Shown in pieces: positions 1 to 6,448 of a DNA stretch of 6,757 nucleotides. Below the pieces are notes generated by a model. The model saw nothing but the letters and a program-made list of their open reading frames with translations, was not told where the DNA came from and made no database searches. Each line of letters opens with the position of its first letter. The first letter of the stretch is position 1. A program made the translations under genes and the position numbers. The DNA is from Gammaproteobacteria bacterium (GTDB lineage Bacteria > Pseudomonadota > Gammaproteobacteria > HK1): contig JABDQX010000400.1 of assembly GCA_013042035.1 (NCBI GenBank), forward strand, positions 1-6,757, given 5' to 3'.

Positions 1-2145
1 CGCCAACGGGTCACCAAGGCGCTGCGTGATTCCCATCAACTGTTCGAAGAGTTTCGGGGCGTGTTGACGGGAGCCGTCACGGAATCGGACAGCCCCTATT
101 TGAGCCGGGAGGAATATCTGTCGCTCGGCATCAAGCAGTCCTTATTCTTCGGCCATGAGAGAGAGCAGGTCTACGAAGTGTTCCTGCGGTATCTGGCCTA
201 TATGAAGGACAATGATCGCTATGACGCCAACATCCTTAGCTACCAGTACATGGACAAGGTGGCGCCCCAGTACGATTTCCTGGTGGTGGACGAGGTGCAG
301 GATCTGACCAATATCCAGATTCAGCTTATCCTTAAATCACTCCGCCAGCCGCAAGACTTCCTGTTGTGTGGCGATTCCAACCAGATTGTTCATCCCAATT
401 TCTTTTCCTGGTCCAAGCTGAAAAGCTACTTTTATTGTCAGGAAGGACAGGATGCGCCCGCGGAACTAATCCGTATCCTCAATACCAATTATCGAAATTC
501 CGTCGAGGTCACGGAGGTCGCCAATCGCATCCTGAAGATCAAAAATGCCCGGTTCGGCTCGGTGGATAAAGAGAGTAATTATCTCGTTTACAGCAATTCC
601 GACAGCCGGGGTGTCGTTGTGCTTCTGCCGGACGATGATGCTATCCGGCGCGAGATCGACACCAAGACCCGAACCTCCACCCGTTTTGCGGTCATCGTCA
701 TGCACCCGGACCAAAAGGGTCCGGCCAAGGCCCATTTCAGGACACCGTTGGTTTTTTCCATCCAGGAGGCCAAGGGCCTGGAATACGAGAATATTATCCT
801 CTACAACCTGGTATCCGCCGATGAATCCCGTTTTAGGGAAATCACCCAGGGCGTCGACCAGGCGGATCTCGTCACCGATGAACTGAGCTTTGCCCGTGGC
901 AGGGATAAAAGCGATAAATCACTGGAGATCTACAAGTTCTACGTCAACGCCCTGTACGTCGCCATCACCCGGGCGGTGAAGAACATCTACATGATCGAAA
1001 CCAATACCGGGCAACGGCTGTTCGACCTGCTTGGGCTACAGGTGGTCGAGGACCGGCTGGATCTTGATGAATACGGTTCGAGTCTGGAAGAGTGGCGCGC
1101 CGAGGCGCATAAGCTGGAGTTACAGGGCAAACAGGAACAGGCCGACGAGATCCGTACGCAAATCCTCAAACAAAAAGCGGTTCCGTGGCAGGTATTGGCA
1201 GGTGATGCGCTGGCAAAACTGGAACGGCAGGCCTTGGAAGACGGCAACCGAAAGGCCAAACTGGCGTTGTTCGAATACGCCTTGGTCTACAACGATCGGA
1301 ATTGTCTGAACGCCCTGGTAAAAAACAGATTCGAGCCGGCAAAACATCCGGAAAAAGGCCTCAAGGCGCTGGAAAAGAAACACTACATGGCCTACACCCT
1401 CAAGCATTCCGGCGCCGTTTTGCGTCAGTGCGATGAGTACGGCGCGGATTTTCGTAATCTCTTCAATCAAACCCCATTGATGATCGCATCCCGGCTGGGC
1501 AATGCGGGGCTTGTCGATGAACTTATGGAGCGCGACGCCGACACGGAAAAGGTCGACAATGCCGGTTTCAATGCCTTTCTCATTGCCCTGGATGAGGCCT
1601 GCAGGGATGAAAAGTATGCCGCCAGAAAACTCGCCGCCATCTACGAAAAGCTAAGCCCCGACAGCATTTCTATCCAGGTGGATGGGAAGCTGGTAAAGCT
1701 CGATAATCACCTGATGGAATTTCTTATGCTGAGCCTGATGATGGTCATGTTCTATACCCGCCTGGGACAGAAGGTGCCAATGGACAATGCCATCGAAAGT
1801 GGCGATTTTGTAGAGGTGTTGGCCAAATTCCCAAATCGTTTAGTGCCGGACAGAAGAAAGAAGCGCCCCTATATTTCCAGTATCCTGTCCAAAAACGAAG
1901 TCGATGGTCAGGACAGATACAACCGGAAACTCTTTTTGCGCGTAAAAAGAGGAAACTACATCATCAACCCCAAACTCAGTGTGCGGGTAGAGGGCGAATG
2001 GCGCAAAATCTATGACCTGCTTTCCCCAGAGATGGTCGCTTACCGGTTTATCCATGAACCGCGTTTCAACCGCGAGAGGGTCATGCATCAAATTAATACC
2101 AGCCTGCAACTATTCCGGGATGAAATAAGCAGACTGACGAAATAA
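1..2145 (+). CDS. UvrD/Rep-like superfamily 1 helicase, C-terminal part, with ankyrin-like extension (5' end outside window)
   Basis: The frame is open from the first base, so the gene begins upstream; the Walker A motif must lie outside the window. Visible SF1 helicase motifs are, in order: motif II DEVQD (289-303), motif III GDSNQ (370-384), motif IV NYRN (487-498), motif V QEAKGLE (763-783) and motif VI YVAITRA (955-975). These support an ATP-driven DNA translocase or helicase of the UvrD/Rep type, acting in the cytoplasm. After motif VI come about 390 further residues: a charged helical stretch (about 1080-1440), an ankyrin-like segment (about 1465-1600, with TPLMIASRLGNAGLVDELM), and a basic C-terminal region (about 1840-2145) that could be a small winged-helix-like fold. 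Such a tail is absent from housekeeping UvrD and Rep. The tail suggests protein contacts or target recognition, but the substrate and role are unknown. Helicase assignment is firm; the fold of the tail is inference. Confidence 0.87.
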   Translation, partial: RQRVTKALRDSHQLFEEFRGVLTGAVTESDSPYLSREEYLSLGIKQSLFFGHEREQVYEVFLRYLAYMKDNDRYDANILSYQYMDKVAPQYDFLVVDEVQDLTNIQIQLILKSLRQPQDFLLCGDSNQIVHPNFFSWSKLKSYFYCQEGQDAPAELIRILNTNYRNSVEVTEVANRILKIKNARFGSVDKESNYLVYSNSDSRGVVVLLPDDDAIRREIDTKTRTSTRFAVIVMHPDQKGPAKAHFRTPLVFSIQEAKGLEYENIILYNLVSADESRFREITQGVDQADLVTDELSFARGRDKSDKSLEIYKFYVNALYVAITRAVKNIYMIETNTGQRLFDLLGLQVVEDRLDLDEYGSSLEEWRAEAHKLELQGKQEQADEIRTQILKQKAVPWQVLAGDALAKLERQALEDGNRKAKLALFEYALVYNDRNCLNALVKNRFEPAKHPEKGLKALEKKHYMAYTLKHSGAVLRQCDEYGADFRNLFNQTPLMIASRLGNAGLVDELMERDADTEKVDNAGFNAFLIALDEACRDEKYAARKLAAIYEKLSPDSISIQVDGKLVKLDNHLMEFLMLSLMMVMFYTRLGQKVPMDNAIESGDFVEVLAKFPNRLVPDRRKKRPYISSILSKNEVDGQDRYNRKLFLRVKRGNYIINPKLSVRVEGEWRKIYDLLSPEMVAYRFIHEPRFNRERVMHQINTSLQLFRDEISRLTK

Positions 2146-2164
2146 ATTTCGACTTCGTCGGAAT
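2146..2164 (+). other. Stem-loop directly after the helicase stop codon
   Basis: ATTTCGAC and GTCGGAAT pair over 8 positions (one G-U) around a TTC loop, starting at the base after the TAA. No T-run follows on the plus strand, so it is not a canonical intrinsic terminator. It could stabilise the 3' end of the helicase transcript or slow the polymerase. Confidence 0.4.
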
Positions 2165-2175
2165 GTATCGGTAAC

Positions 2176-2193
2176 CCTACCCCGCAGGGTGGG
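2176..2193 (+). other. GC-rich stem-loop upstream of the SGNH hydrolase gene
   Basis: CCTACCC and GGGTGGG can form a 7-pair stem (one T-G wobble) around a CGCA loop. It lies 46 bases before the hydrolase start codon and is not followed by a T-run on either strand. It may be part of the hydrolase leader or a weak terminator of the helicase unit; the sequence does not decide. Confidence 0.3.
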
Positions 2194-2239
2194 AAGAGTC
2201 TCCAACGATAATGTTTCTCCAGATATGGGAGAGGGGATT

Positions 2240-2965
2240 ATGAAAACGAGAGTAACGATACTGATGTTTTTTATGGTGTTCGCCGTTGGTTTTGTGAACC
2301 TGTCCGGCTTCGCGCAGGACTCCGAGCCGGGCGATGGCGGGACATATGGCAGTCCCAAGCGATTTGAACCGGCAATACGGAGTTTCGAAGCTGCGGATGA
2401 GAAGCAGCCCCCACCGGAGAATGCAATCGTTGTTGTCGGAAGCTCGAGCATACGTGGCTGGCACGGCTCGATAAAACAGGATATGTCTCCGATGACCGTG
2501 ATTCCGCGTGGATTCGGGGGCAGTAACATGAACGATCTGCTGTACTACGCGGATCGCATCGTGCTTCCCTACAGGCCGCAGGCGGTTGTCGTTTACGAGG
2601 GTGACAATGATGTGGCGCAGGGAATTTCGCCCGCGAAGATCGCTGATGCCTTCCGTGTATTCGTCGGCAAGGTGCATAAGGTGTTGCCTGAGTGCCGGAT
2701 CTATTTCCTGTCCATCAAGCCGAGCATCAGCCGATGGCCTTTGTGGTCGAAGATGAAAGCGGCCAATGACCTGATTGCGGCAGAATGCGCACGGGATAAA
2801 CGGCTGACTTTTGTCGATGTAGCTTCGGGCATGCTGGATGAAGAAGGGAAGCCCCGTGGGGATATTTTTGAGGAGGATAACCTGCATATGAATCGACGTG
2901 GGTATGAGCTATGGCGGGGCATATTGCGCCCGGTCTTGATAAAGGCGGAGAAATTGGAATTTTAA
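2240..2965 (+). CDS. Exported SGNH/GDSL-family hydrolase
   Basis: The 241-residue product has the block layout of SGNH hydrolases (esterases, lipases, acyl- or carbohydrate-esterases). Block I is GSSSIRGW at residues 67-74, with Ser69 as likely nucleophile and Ser68 in place of the Asp of the GDS signature. Block II is centred on Gly94, block III is GDND at 121-124 (Asn123 as oxyanion-hole residue), and block V is DNLH at 213-216 (Asp213 and His216 complete the triad). Residues 1-25 form a signal peptide: two early basic residues, a hydrophobic core, and a probable cut after GFA, so the enzyme likely works in the periplasm or outside. ATG 2240 is chosen over ATG 2189 because GGGAGAGGGG (2227-2236) is a good ribosome binding site for it and the signal peptide begins there. 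The stop lies 14 bases before recO, suggesting cotranscription. The substrate cannot be told from sequence. Confidence 0.85.
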   Translation: MKTRVTILMFFMVFAVGFVNLSGFAQDSEPGDGGTYGSPKRFEPAIRSFEAADEKQPPPENAIVVVGSSSIRGWHGSIKQDMSPMTVIPRGFGGSNMNDLLYYADRIVLPYRPQAVVVYEGDNDVAQGISPAKIADAFRVFVGKVHKVLPECRIYFLSIKPSISRWPLWSKMKAANDLIAAECARDKRLTFVDVASGMLDEEGKPRGDIFEEDNLHMNRRGYELWRGILRPVLIKAEKLEF

Positions 2966-2979
2966 GAACGCCCTCTCGG

Positions 2980-3699
2980 ATGAATGTCAATCATCACCCA
3001 ACGCTCGAACCCGCCTTCGTCCTGAATCGACGCCCCTATCGGGAGACCAGCCTGTTGGTGGAGGCCTTTACGGCGAAATCCGGGCGGGTCGGTTTGGTGG
3101 CAAAGGGTGCGCGGCGCGGGAAAATACCGCTTGCCCCCGTGCTGGAACCGTTTCGACCATTACTATTGTCATGGCGTGGTTCCGGGGAGCTTTTCACCCT
3201 CACTGTGGCCGAACCCGACGATTCGGTATGTTCGCCGCGCATCTGGTCCGTCAAAAGCGGGTTTTATGTCAATGAGCTATTGTTACGGCTTTTGCGCCGT
3301 CATGACCCTTCGCCCGACATTTTCGAAGACTATCGCCAGGTATTGAAACGCATCCCTGTGCCAGGGCAGGAAGAGCCCGCGCTTCGCATTTTCGAAAAAC
3401 GTTTGCTCGCGGCCATCGGTTATGGTCTTTCGTTGGATCAGGATGCCGAAACGGGTCGGCCCGTCGAGCATGAAAAGAGCTATCGATATCAACCAGGCCG
3501 GGGATTTGTCGAAGATCATGGTGCTCCATGCATATCAGGGGATTTCGCCATTACCGTGCGCGGCGGTACACTCATCGCCCTCGGACGGGAAACCTTGCAG
3601 GGATCGGAGCAGCTCCGAGAGGCCAAACACCTGATGCGAACGATCCTGCGGGGATACCTTGGAGAGGCACCATTGGCAAGCCGGATGTTGTATCGGTAA
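2980..3699 (+). CDS. recO: DNA repair protein RecO
   Basis: RecO works in the RecFOR pathway: it binds single-stranded DNA and SSB and, with RecR, loads RecA at gaps. The 239-residue product has the usual length. It opens with the typical N-terminal OB-fold sequence (EPAFVLNRRPYRETSLLVEAF, residues 10-30, then GRVGLVAKGARRG at 36-48). The helical middle follows (GFYVNELLLRLLRRHDPSPDIFEDY, 94-118), and it closes with the family's end pattern RGYLGEAPLASRMLYR (224-239). No four-cysteine zinc site is present, which agrees with the gammaproteobacterial form. ATG 2980 is chosen over ATG 2911 because it fits the family N-terminus and avoids a 55-base overlap with the preceding gene; its ribosome binding site is weak, so translation may be coupled to the upstream gene. 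In many gammaproteobacteria recO sits between era and pdxJ; here neither is adjacent. Confidence 0.93.
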   Translation: MNVNHHPTLEPAFVLNRRPYRETSLLVEAFTAKSGRVGLVAKGARRGKIPLAPVLEPFRPLLLSWRGSGELFTLTVAEPDDSVCSPRIWSVKSGFYVNELLLRLLRRHDPSPDIFEDYRQVLKRIPVPGQEEPALRIFEKRLLAAIGYGLSLDQDAETGRPVEHEKSYRYQPGRGFVEDHGAPCISGDFAITVRGGTLIALGRETLQGSEQLREAKHLMRTILRGYLGEAPLASRMLYR

Positions 3700-3728
3700 A
3701 TTTCACGACATCATCTCGATCAAAAATA

Positions 3729-3757
3729 ATTTTTCAGTAATGAGCTTACTGAAAAAT
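3729..3757. repeat. Perfect 12-base inverted repeat with 5-base spacer after recO
   Basis: ATTTTTCAGTAA (3729-3740) and its exact reverse complement TTACTGAAAAAT (3746-3757) flank TGAGC. It lies 30 bases after the recO stop and just before the putative promoter of the HTH gene. It is AT-rich and lacks a separate T-run after the stem, so it is a poor intrinsic terminator; a two-fold operator for a dimeric regulator, perhaps the HTH protein encoded at 3870, is at least as likely. Confidence 0.6.
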
Positions 3758-3763
3758 ATACGC

Positions 3764-3793
3764 TTGACCCAAAGTGTCAAGGTATGGCTTAAT
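3764..3793 (+). promoter_or_regulatory. Putative sigma-70 promoter for the HTH gene
   Basis: TTGACC (3764-3769) matches 5 of 6 positions of the -35 consensus, and CTTAAT (3788-3793) matches 4 of 6 of the -10 consensus, with an 18-base spacer. Transcription would begin near 3800, leaving a leader of about 70 bases. The -35 hexamer lies inside the inverted repeat TTGAC/GTCAA, so a repressor bound there would block it. Confidence 0.35.
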
Positions 3794-3822
3794 TGCCAAA
3801 GTGACGTCAACGTAAAAATACG
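3764..3822. promoter_or_regulatory. Cluster of small operator-like repeats before the HTH gene
   Basis: Several symmetric or repeated elements are packed together: TTGAC (3764-3768) facing GTCAA (3776-3780) over 7 bases; the direct repeat CCAAAGTG at 3769-3776 and 3796-3803, 27 bases apart start to start; the perfect palindrome TGACGTCA (3802-3809); and CGTA (3811-3814) facing TACG (3819-3822). They overlap and follow the putative promoter, the layout expected for autoregulation by a Cro/CI-type protein. Binding is inference. Confidence 0.4.
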
Positions 3823-3869
3823 TCTTTTTGTAAGGCTCATCAGAATCAGAATAATAAGGGTAAACAACC

Positions 3870-4175
3870 ATGACCGAATCCGCACACATCATAAAATCCC
3901 CGCTGGACTATCTCGACCAACTGATGAAGCAGGAAAATCTGAGTTCCGATTATCAATTATCAAAACATCTCGGCGTCAGTCGTCAATTAGTCAGCAATTG
4001 GCGTCACCATCGGGCAATTATGGATCCATACCACTGTTGGAAGCTGGCTGACGCACTTGGTGTGGACGAACGTGAAATCGAGGCGGCCGCTAACTATCAA
4101 CGCGATAAAGTGGACAAAAAAAGGGAATATTGGCTCGGCAAGTGGCAAAGCCTGACGGGTATTAGCGCTGACTGA
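3870..4175 (+). CDS. Small Cro/CI-like helix-turn-helix regulator (DUF3693-like)
   Basis: The 101-residue protein has a helix-turn-helix at about residues 28-45 (DYQLSKHLGVSRQLVSNWRHH): 'YQLSKHLGV' as first helix and 'SRQLVSNWR' as recognition helix. The next helix (HCWKLADALGVDEREIEAAA) completes a Cro/CI-type fold, and a short basic helical tail (NYQRDKVDKKREYWLGKW) follows. This arrangement resembles the DUF3693 group of small phage-related or chromosomal regulators, by recollection of the family pattern. It probably binds DNA as a dimer in the cytoplasm. TAAGGG (3855-3860) is a fair ribosome binding site 9 bases before the ATG. The repeats upstream suggest that it controls its own promoter and the alpha/beta hydrolase gene, which starts 6 bases after its stop. 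No other phage gene is visible nearby. Confidence 0.8.
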   Translation: MTESAHIIKSPLDYLDQLMKQENLSSDYQLSKHLGVSRQLVSNWRHHRAIMDPYHCWKLADALGVDEREIEAAANYQRDKVDKKREYWLGKWQSLTGISAD

Positions 4176-4181
4176 TGTGTC

Positions 4182-5051
4182 ATGAAGGATTTTTTTGAAC
4201 AAGATTTCTCCGAACGGTACTTCATGGGCCTGGGCCCCCATGGCTTTCACCGCATCGTTTATTACGAATGGGGTGATCCGGATAACGATCGGATTTTGTT
4301 GTGTGTTCATGGAATGACGCGAAACGGTCGGGATTTCGATTATTTTGCGAAGGCCATGATGGATGAGTACCGGGTGATCTGCCCGGATATACCGGGCCGC
4401 GGCAAGAGTGATTGGTTTGATGCCAAGGAGGATTACGACTATCCAGTCTACTGCGCGGATATGGCGGCGCTGATCGCGCGCTTGCGGGTTGATACATTGG
4501 ATTGGGTCGGCACTTCCATGGGTGGGATGATCGGTACTGTTCTCGCCGCCATGCCGAATACCCCGATTCGCAGGCTGGTGCTCAATGATGTCGGCCCATT
4601 TATTTCAAAAAATGCGCTACGGCGTATCGCTAAATATGTTGGTACGGATCCGCGCTTCGATAACCTGGAAGAATTCGAGCGCTATGTACGGCAGATCAAC
4701 GCGCCTTTCGGAAAACTCACCGAAGAACAGTGGGAGCATGTTGCGCGTTTTTACTCTCGCCGCACGGAAGATGGCAAATTCACGTTGAACTACGACCCCA
4801 ATATCAACTGGCCCTTGAAGAAAGAGCCGTTGGAGGACGTGGATCTGTTTCCTGTTTATCATGCAGTGGGCTGCCGGACACTTTTGCTCCGGGGGGCCGA
4901 TTCTGACGTGCTTCTGCCGGAAACCGCTCGTGAGATGCAAAACTGTGGCCCCAAAGCCGAGCTTGTGGAATTCGAGGGAGTAGGGCACGTGCCGACCCTG
5001 ATGCCGGAGGATCAGATCGGTGTGGTAAGGGACTGGCTGCTATCCGAATAA
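4182..5051 (+). CDS. Alpha/beta-fold hydrolase
   Basis: The 289-residue protein shows all landmarks of the alpha/beta hydrolase fold. The oxyanion-hole motif HGMT is at residues 43-46, the nucleophile elbow GTSMGG at 110-115 (Ser112), the acid in RGADSDVL at 237-244 (most likely Asp242), and the histidine in GVGHVPTL at 266-273 (His269). An intact DIPGRGKSD (69-77) is the usual loop after strand beta-4, and a helical cap lies at about 140-225. There is no signal peptide, so it is cytoplasmic. Such enzymes cleave esters, lactones, C-C bonds or haloalkanes; the substrate is not evident. ATG 4182 lies 6 bases after the HTH stop, with no clear ribosome binding site, so translation may be coupled. 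A later ATG at 4224 is possible but would trim 14 residues before the first strand. Confidence 0.88.
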   Translation: MKDFFEQDFSERYFMGLGPHGFHRIVYYEWGDPDNDRILLCVHGMTRNGRDFDYFAKAMMDEYRVICPDIPGRGKSDWFDAKEDYDYPVYCADMAALIARLRVDTLDWVGTSMGGMIGTVLAAMPNTPIRRLVLNDVGPFISKNALRRIAKYVGTDPRFDNLEEFERYVRQINAPFGKLTEEQWEHVARFYSRRTEDGKFTLNYDPNINWPLKKEPLEDVDLFPVYHAVGCRTLLLRGADSDVLLPETAREMQNCGPKAELVEFEGVGHVPTLMPEDQIGVVRDWLLSE

Positions 5052-5328
5052 TTTTCCGCAAGCGGGACACGTTCCAAGCGCCAATTTCAAACCCATCCCA
5101 AGCATCCAAGGCTCAAATGTCTACAATCGGAAGCAATTGATGCCTACGTCCGTGCAATCTTGCGTAGTTGGCCAGCTATTTGACCTCTCTGATTGATTCG
5201 CACTCCTGGTGTACCGTCAAACTCGATCCGCACGGTTTCAAATTCCATTACACGTATGCGCCACGCAAGCCATGGGCAAACTCCGACCTAACCACGCTCC
5301 CTAAAAACCAACGTTTACCGAATATCCA
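5052..5328. other. Intergenic spacer between the alpha/beta hydrolase gene and moaC
   Basis: I see no convincing gene, RNA gene or strong promoter here. A short CCGC/GCGG hairpin (5056-5065) follows the hydrolase stop but lacks a T-run after it. The spacer should contain the moaC promoter, but no good -35/-10 pair stands out. I could not recognise the conserved core of the molybdenum cofactor riboswitch. A 34-residue minus-strand reading frame (5144-5248) is discussed among the findings. Confidence 0.5.
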
Positions 5329-5820
5329 ATGCAACCCCAGAAACTGACCCACCTGAATGAAAAAGGCGAAGCCCGCATGGTAGATGTGGGGGCCAAAGCG
5401 ATAACCGCACGCGTTGCCCAGGCCGAAGGCTTTATTACCATGCCGACCGATCTGATTCGGCAGCTTACCACAATGAAAAAAGGCAATGCCTATGAGGTTG
5501 CCAGGTTGGCGGGTATTATGGGCGCCAAAAAGACATCTGATCTCATTCCGCTGTGTCACAATCTGAATCTGGATAACGTTTCTTTGGCGTTGGAGCCCGA
5601 TGAGGAGAACAGTAGAGTCCGTGTTTTGGCCGAGGCTCGGTGCAATGGAAGAACGGGGGTGGAACTGGAGGCATTGATGGCGGTGAGCGTTGCGTTACTC
5701 ACGCTTTACGATATGGGAAAGGCGGTGGAGCGCGGTATGGAGATTACCGGTATCAAGGTGCTGCATAAATCCGGTGGCAAAAGTGGAACGTGGGATCGAA
5801 ATGTGAAGGGTGAAGCTTGA
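5329..5820 (+). CDS. moaC: Cyclic pyranopterin monophosphate synthase MoaC
   Basis: MoaC converts 3',8-cyclo-7,8-dihydro-GTP, the product of MoaA, into cyclic pyranopterin monophosphate, the first stable intermediate of molybdenum cofactor synthesis; the family works as a hexamer in the cytoplasm. The 163-residue product matches in length and sequence throughout: MVDVGAKAITARVA (17-30), KKTSDLIPLCHNL (67-79), TGVELEALMAVSVALLTLYDMGKAV (109-133) and the C-terminal KSGGKSG (147-153). Active-site residues known from E. coli MoaC occur at the same numbers: Lys51, His77, Asp128, Lys131 and Lys147. The common Pro after His77 is Asn here. The start at 5329 fits the family N-terminus (LTHLNEKGEARMVDV) although no clear ribosome binding site precedes it. 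moaB converges on it 36 bases downstream; moaA, moaD and moaE are not in the window. Confidence 0.96.
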   Translation: MQPQKLTHLNEKGEARMVDVGAKAITARVAQAEGFITMPTDLIRQLTTMKKGNAYEVARLAGIMGAKKTSDLIPLCHNLNLDNVSLALEPDEENSRVRVLAEARCNGRTGVELEALMAVSVALLTLYDMGKAVERGMEITGIKVLHKSGGKSGTWDRNVKGEA

Positions 5821-5847
5821 AACGGGGAAGGCTCTTCACACTTCACA
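5802..5847. repeat. Long imperfect stem-loop at the moaC/moaB junction
   Basis: TGTGAAGGGTGAAG (5802-5815, inside the last moaC codons) pairs with CTTCACACTTCACA (5834-5847) at 13 of 14 positions, around an 18-base loop that contains the moaC stop. Each arm is itself a tandem of GTGAAG units. Because moaB ends at 5857 on the other strand, this is where both transcripts should end. No T-run follows on either strand, so factor-independent termination is uncertain. Confidence 0.45.
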
Positions 5848-5856
5848 CTGCAAATT

Positions 5857-6399
5857 TCATTCTTCACGCTTTATTTGCGGCATCAACTCGACAAAGTTGC
5901 AAGGTTGCGTTCGGTAGTCTAATTGCGCATCGATAAGCTTGTCCCAACCGGTTCTACAGGCACCCCTCGATCCTGGGAGGCAGAAGATATAGGTGCCATT
6001 TGCAATTCCCGCCAGTGCGCGGGACTGCAATGTGGCGGTCTTGATTTCCTCGAAGGAAACTGCACGGAAAATTTCTCCAAATCCCATAACTTCCTTGTCG
6101 AGTAGTGGAGCAACCGCTTCCGGTGTTCCGTCACGTGACGTTAACCCTGTTCCACCCGTTGTTACTACTGCCTGCACTTCCGGATCGGCAATCCATCCGG
6201 ATAGAATGGCCCGAATTTCGTATATGTTATCCTTGACGATGTGTTTTTCCGCAAGGAGGTGCCCTTTTTCTGTCAATCGGTCTACCAGGAGTTTCCCCGA
6301 CGTATCCGTTTCCTCGGTACGGGAATCGGAAATTGTCAGCACGGCAATGCGTAAAGGCACGAAATATCTGTCCCTGGGACCATGGGCATTATCGGTCAT
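5857..6399 (-). CDS. moaB: Molybdenum cofactor biosynthesis protein MoaB
   Basis: MoaB belongs to the MogA/MoaB/MoeA-domain family that binds molybdopterin. MogA-type members adenylylate it before metal insertion; the role of enterobacterial MoaB itself is less certain because MogA does this job there. The 180-residue product shows RIAVLTISDSRTEETDTSG (17-35), the molybdopterin-binding TTGGTGLTSRDGTPEA (80-95, with conserved Asp90), SFEEIKTATLQSRALAG (115-131), LPGSRGACRTGWDKLI (141-156) and the RTQPCNF end pattern (163-169), all typical of MoaB rather than MogA. The start at 6399 has a good ribosome binding site, AGAGAGG (6412-6406 on the minus strand), 6 bases upstream. Residues 1-14 are a short extension before the first strand. 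It is convergent with moaC instead of lying in a moaABCDE-type operon, and divergent from the DUF1269-like gene. Confidence 0.95.
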   Translation of the reverse strand: MTDNAHGPRDRYFVPLRIAVLTISDSRTEETDTSGKLLVDRLTEKGHLLAEKHIVKDNIYEIRAILSGWIADPEVQAVVTTGGTGLTSRDGTPEAVAPLLDKEVMGFGEIFRAVSFEEIKTATLQSRALAGIANGTYIFCLPGSRGACRTGWDKLIDAQLDYRTQPCNFVELMPQIKREE

Positions 6400-6435
6400 A
6401 GCAAACCTCTCTTTTAGATCATTGATAGCGGTCTA

Positions 6436-6448
6436 TTTTACTGTAAAA
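6436..6448. promoter_or_regulatory. Palindrome overlapping the putative moaB -10 element
   Basis: TTTTAC (6436-6441) and GTAAAA (6443-6448) form a perfect two-fold repeat around one T. It lies in the divergent control region between moaB and the DUF1269-like gene and covers the predicted moaB -10. It could be an operator, but AT-rich palindromes of this size also arise by chance. Confidence 0.3.

Noticed and set aside
2177..2887. 236-residue minus-strand frame opposite the SGNH hydrolase
   Set aside because: No family pattern; the plus-strand gene has a signal peptide, ribosome binding site and complete catalytic blocks.
3605..3617. Perfect palindrome CGGAGC-A-GCTCCG
   Set aside because: It lies inside recO coding sequence and needs no explanation beyond codon choice.
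3729..3757. Inverted repeat as a dif-like XerC/XerD site of an integrated filamentous phage
   Set aside because: The arms and spacer do not resemble the dif consensus, the spacer is 5 bases, and no phage structural gene is present.
3828..3855. Second promoter candidate TTGTAA with AATAAT and 16-base spacer
   Set aside because: Its start would fall near 3862, downstream of the HTH ribosome binding site at 3855-3860, so it would not explain normal translation.
5056..5065. CCGC-AA-GCGG hairpin as terminator of the alpha/beta hydrolase gene
   Set aside because: The stem has only 4 firm pairs and the T-run precedes it instead of following it on the plus strand.
5052..5328. Molybdenum cofactor riboswitch before moaC
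   Set aside because: I could not identify the conserved core or its helices by eye; a covariance-model search would be needed to claim it.
5248..5559. 103-residue minus-strand frame covering the start of moaC
   Set aside because: Most of it is antisense to a clearly real moaC and it has no recognisable domain; only its short end outside moaC is mentioned as a possible trace.
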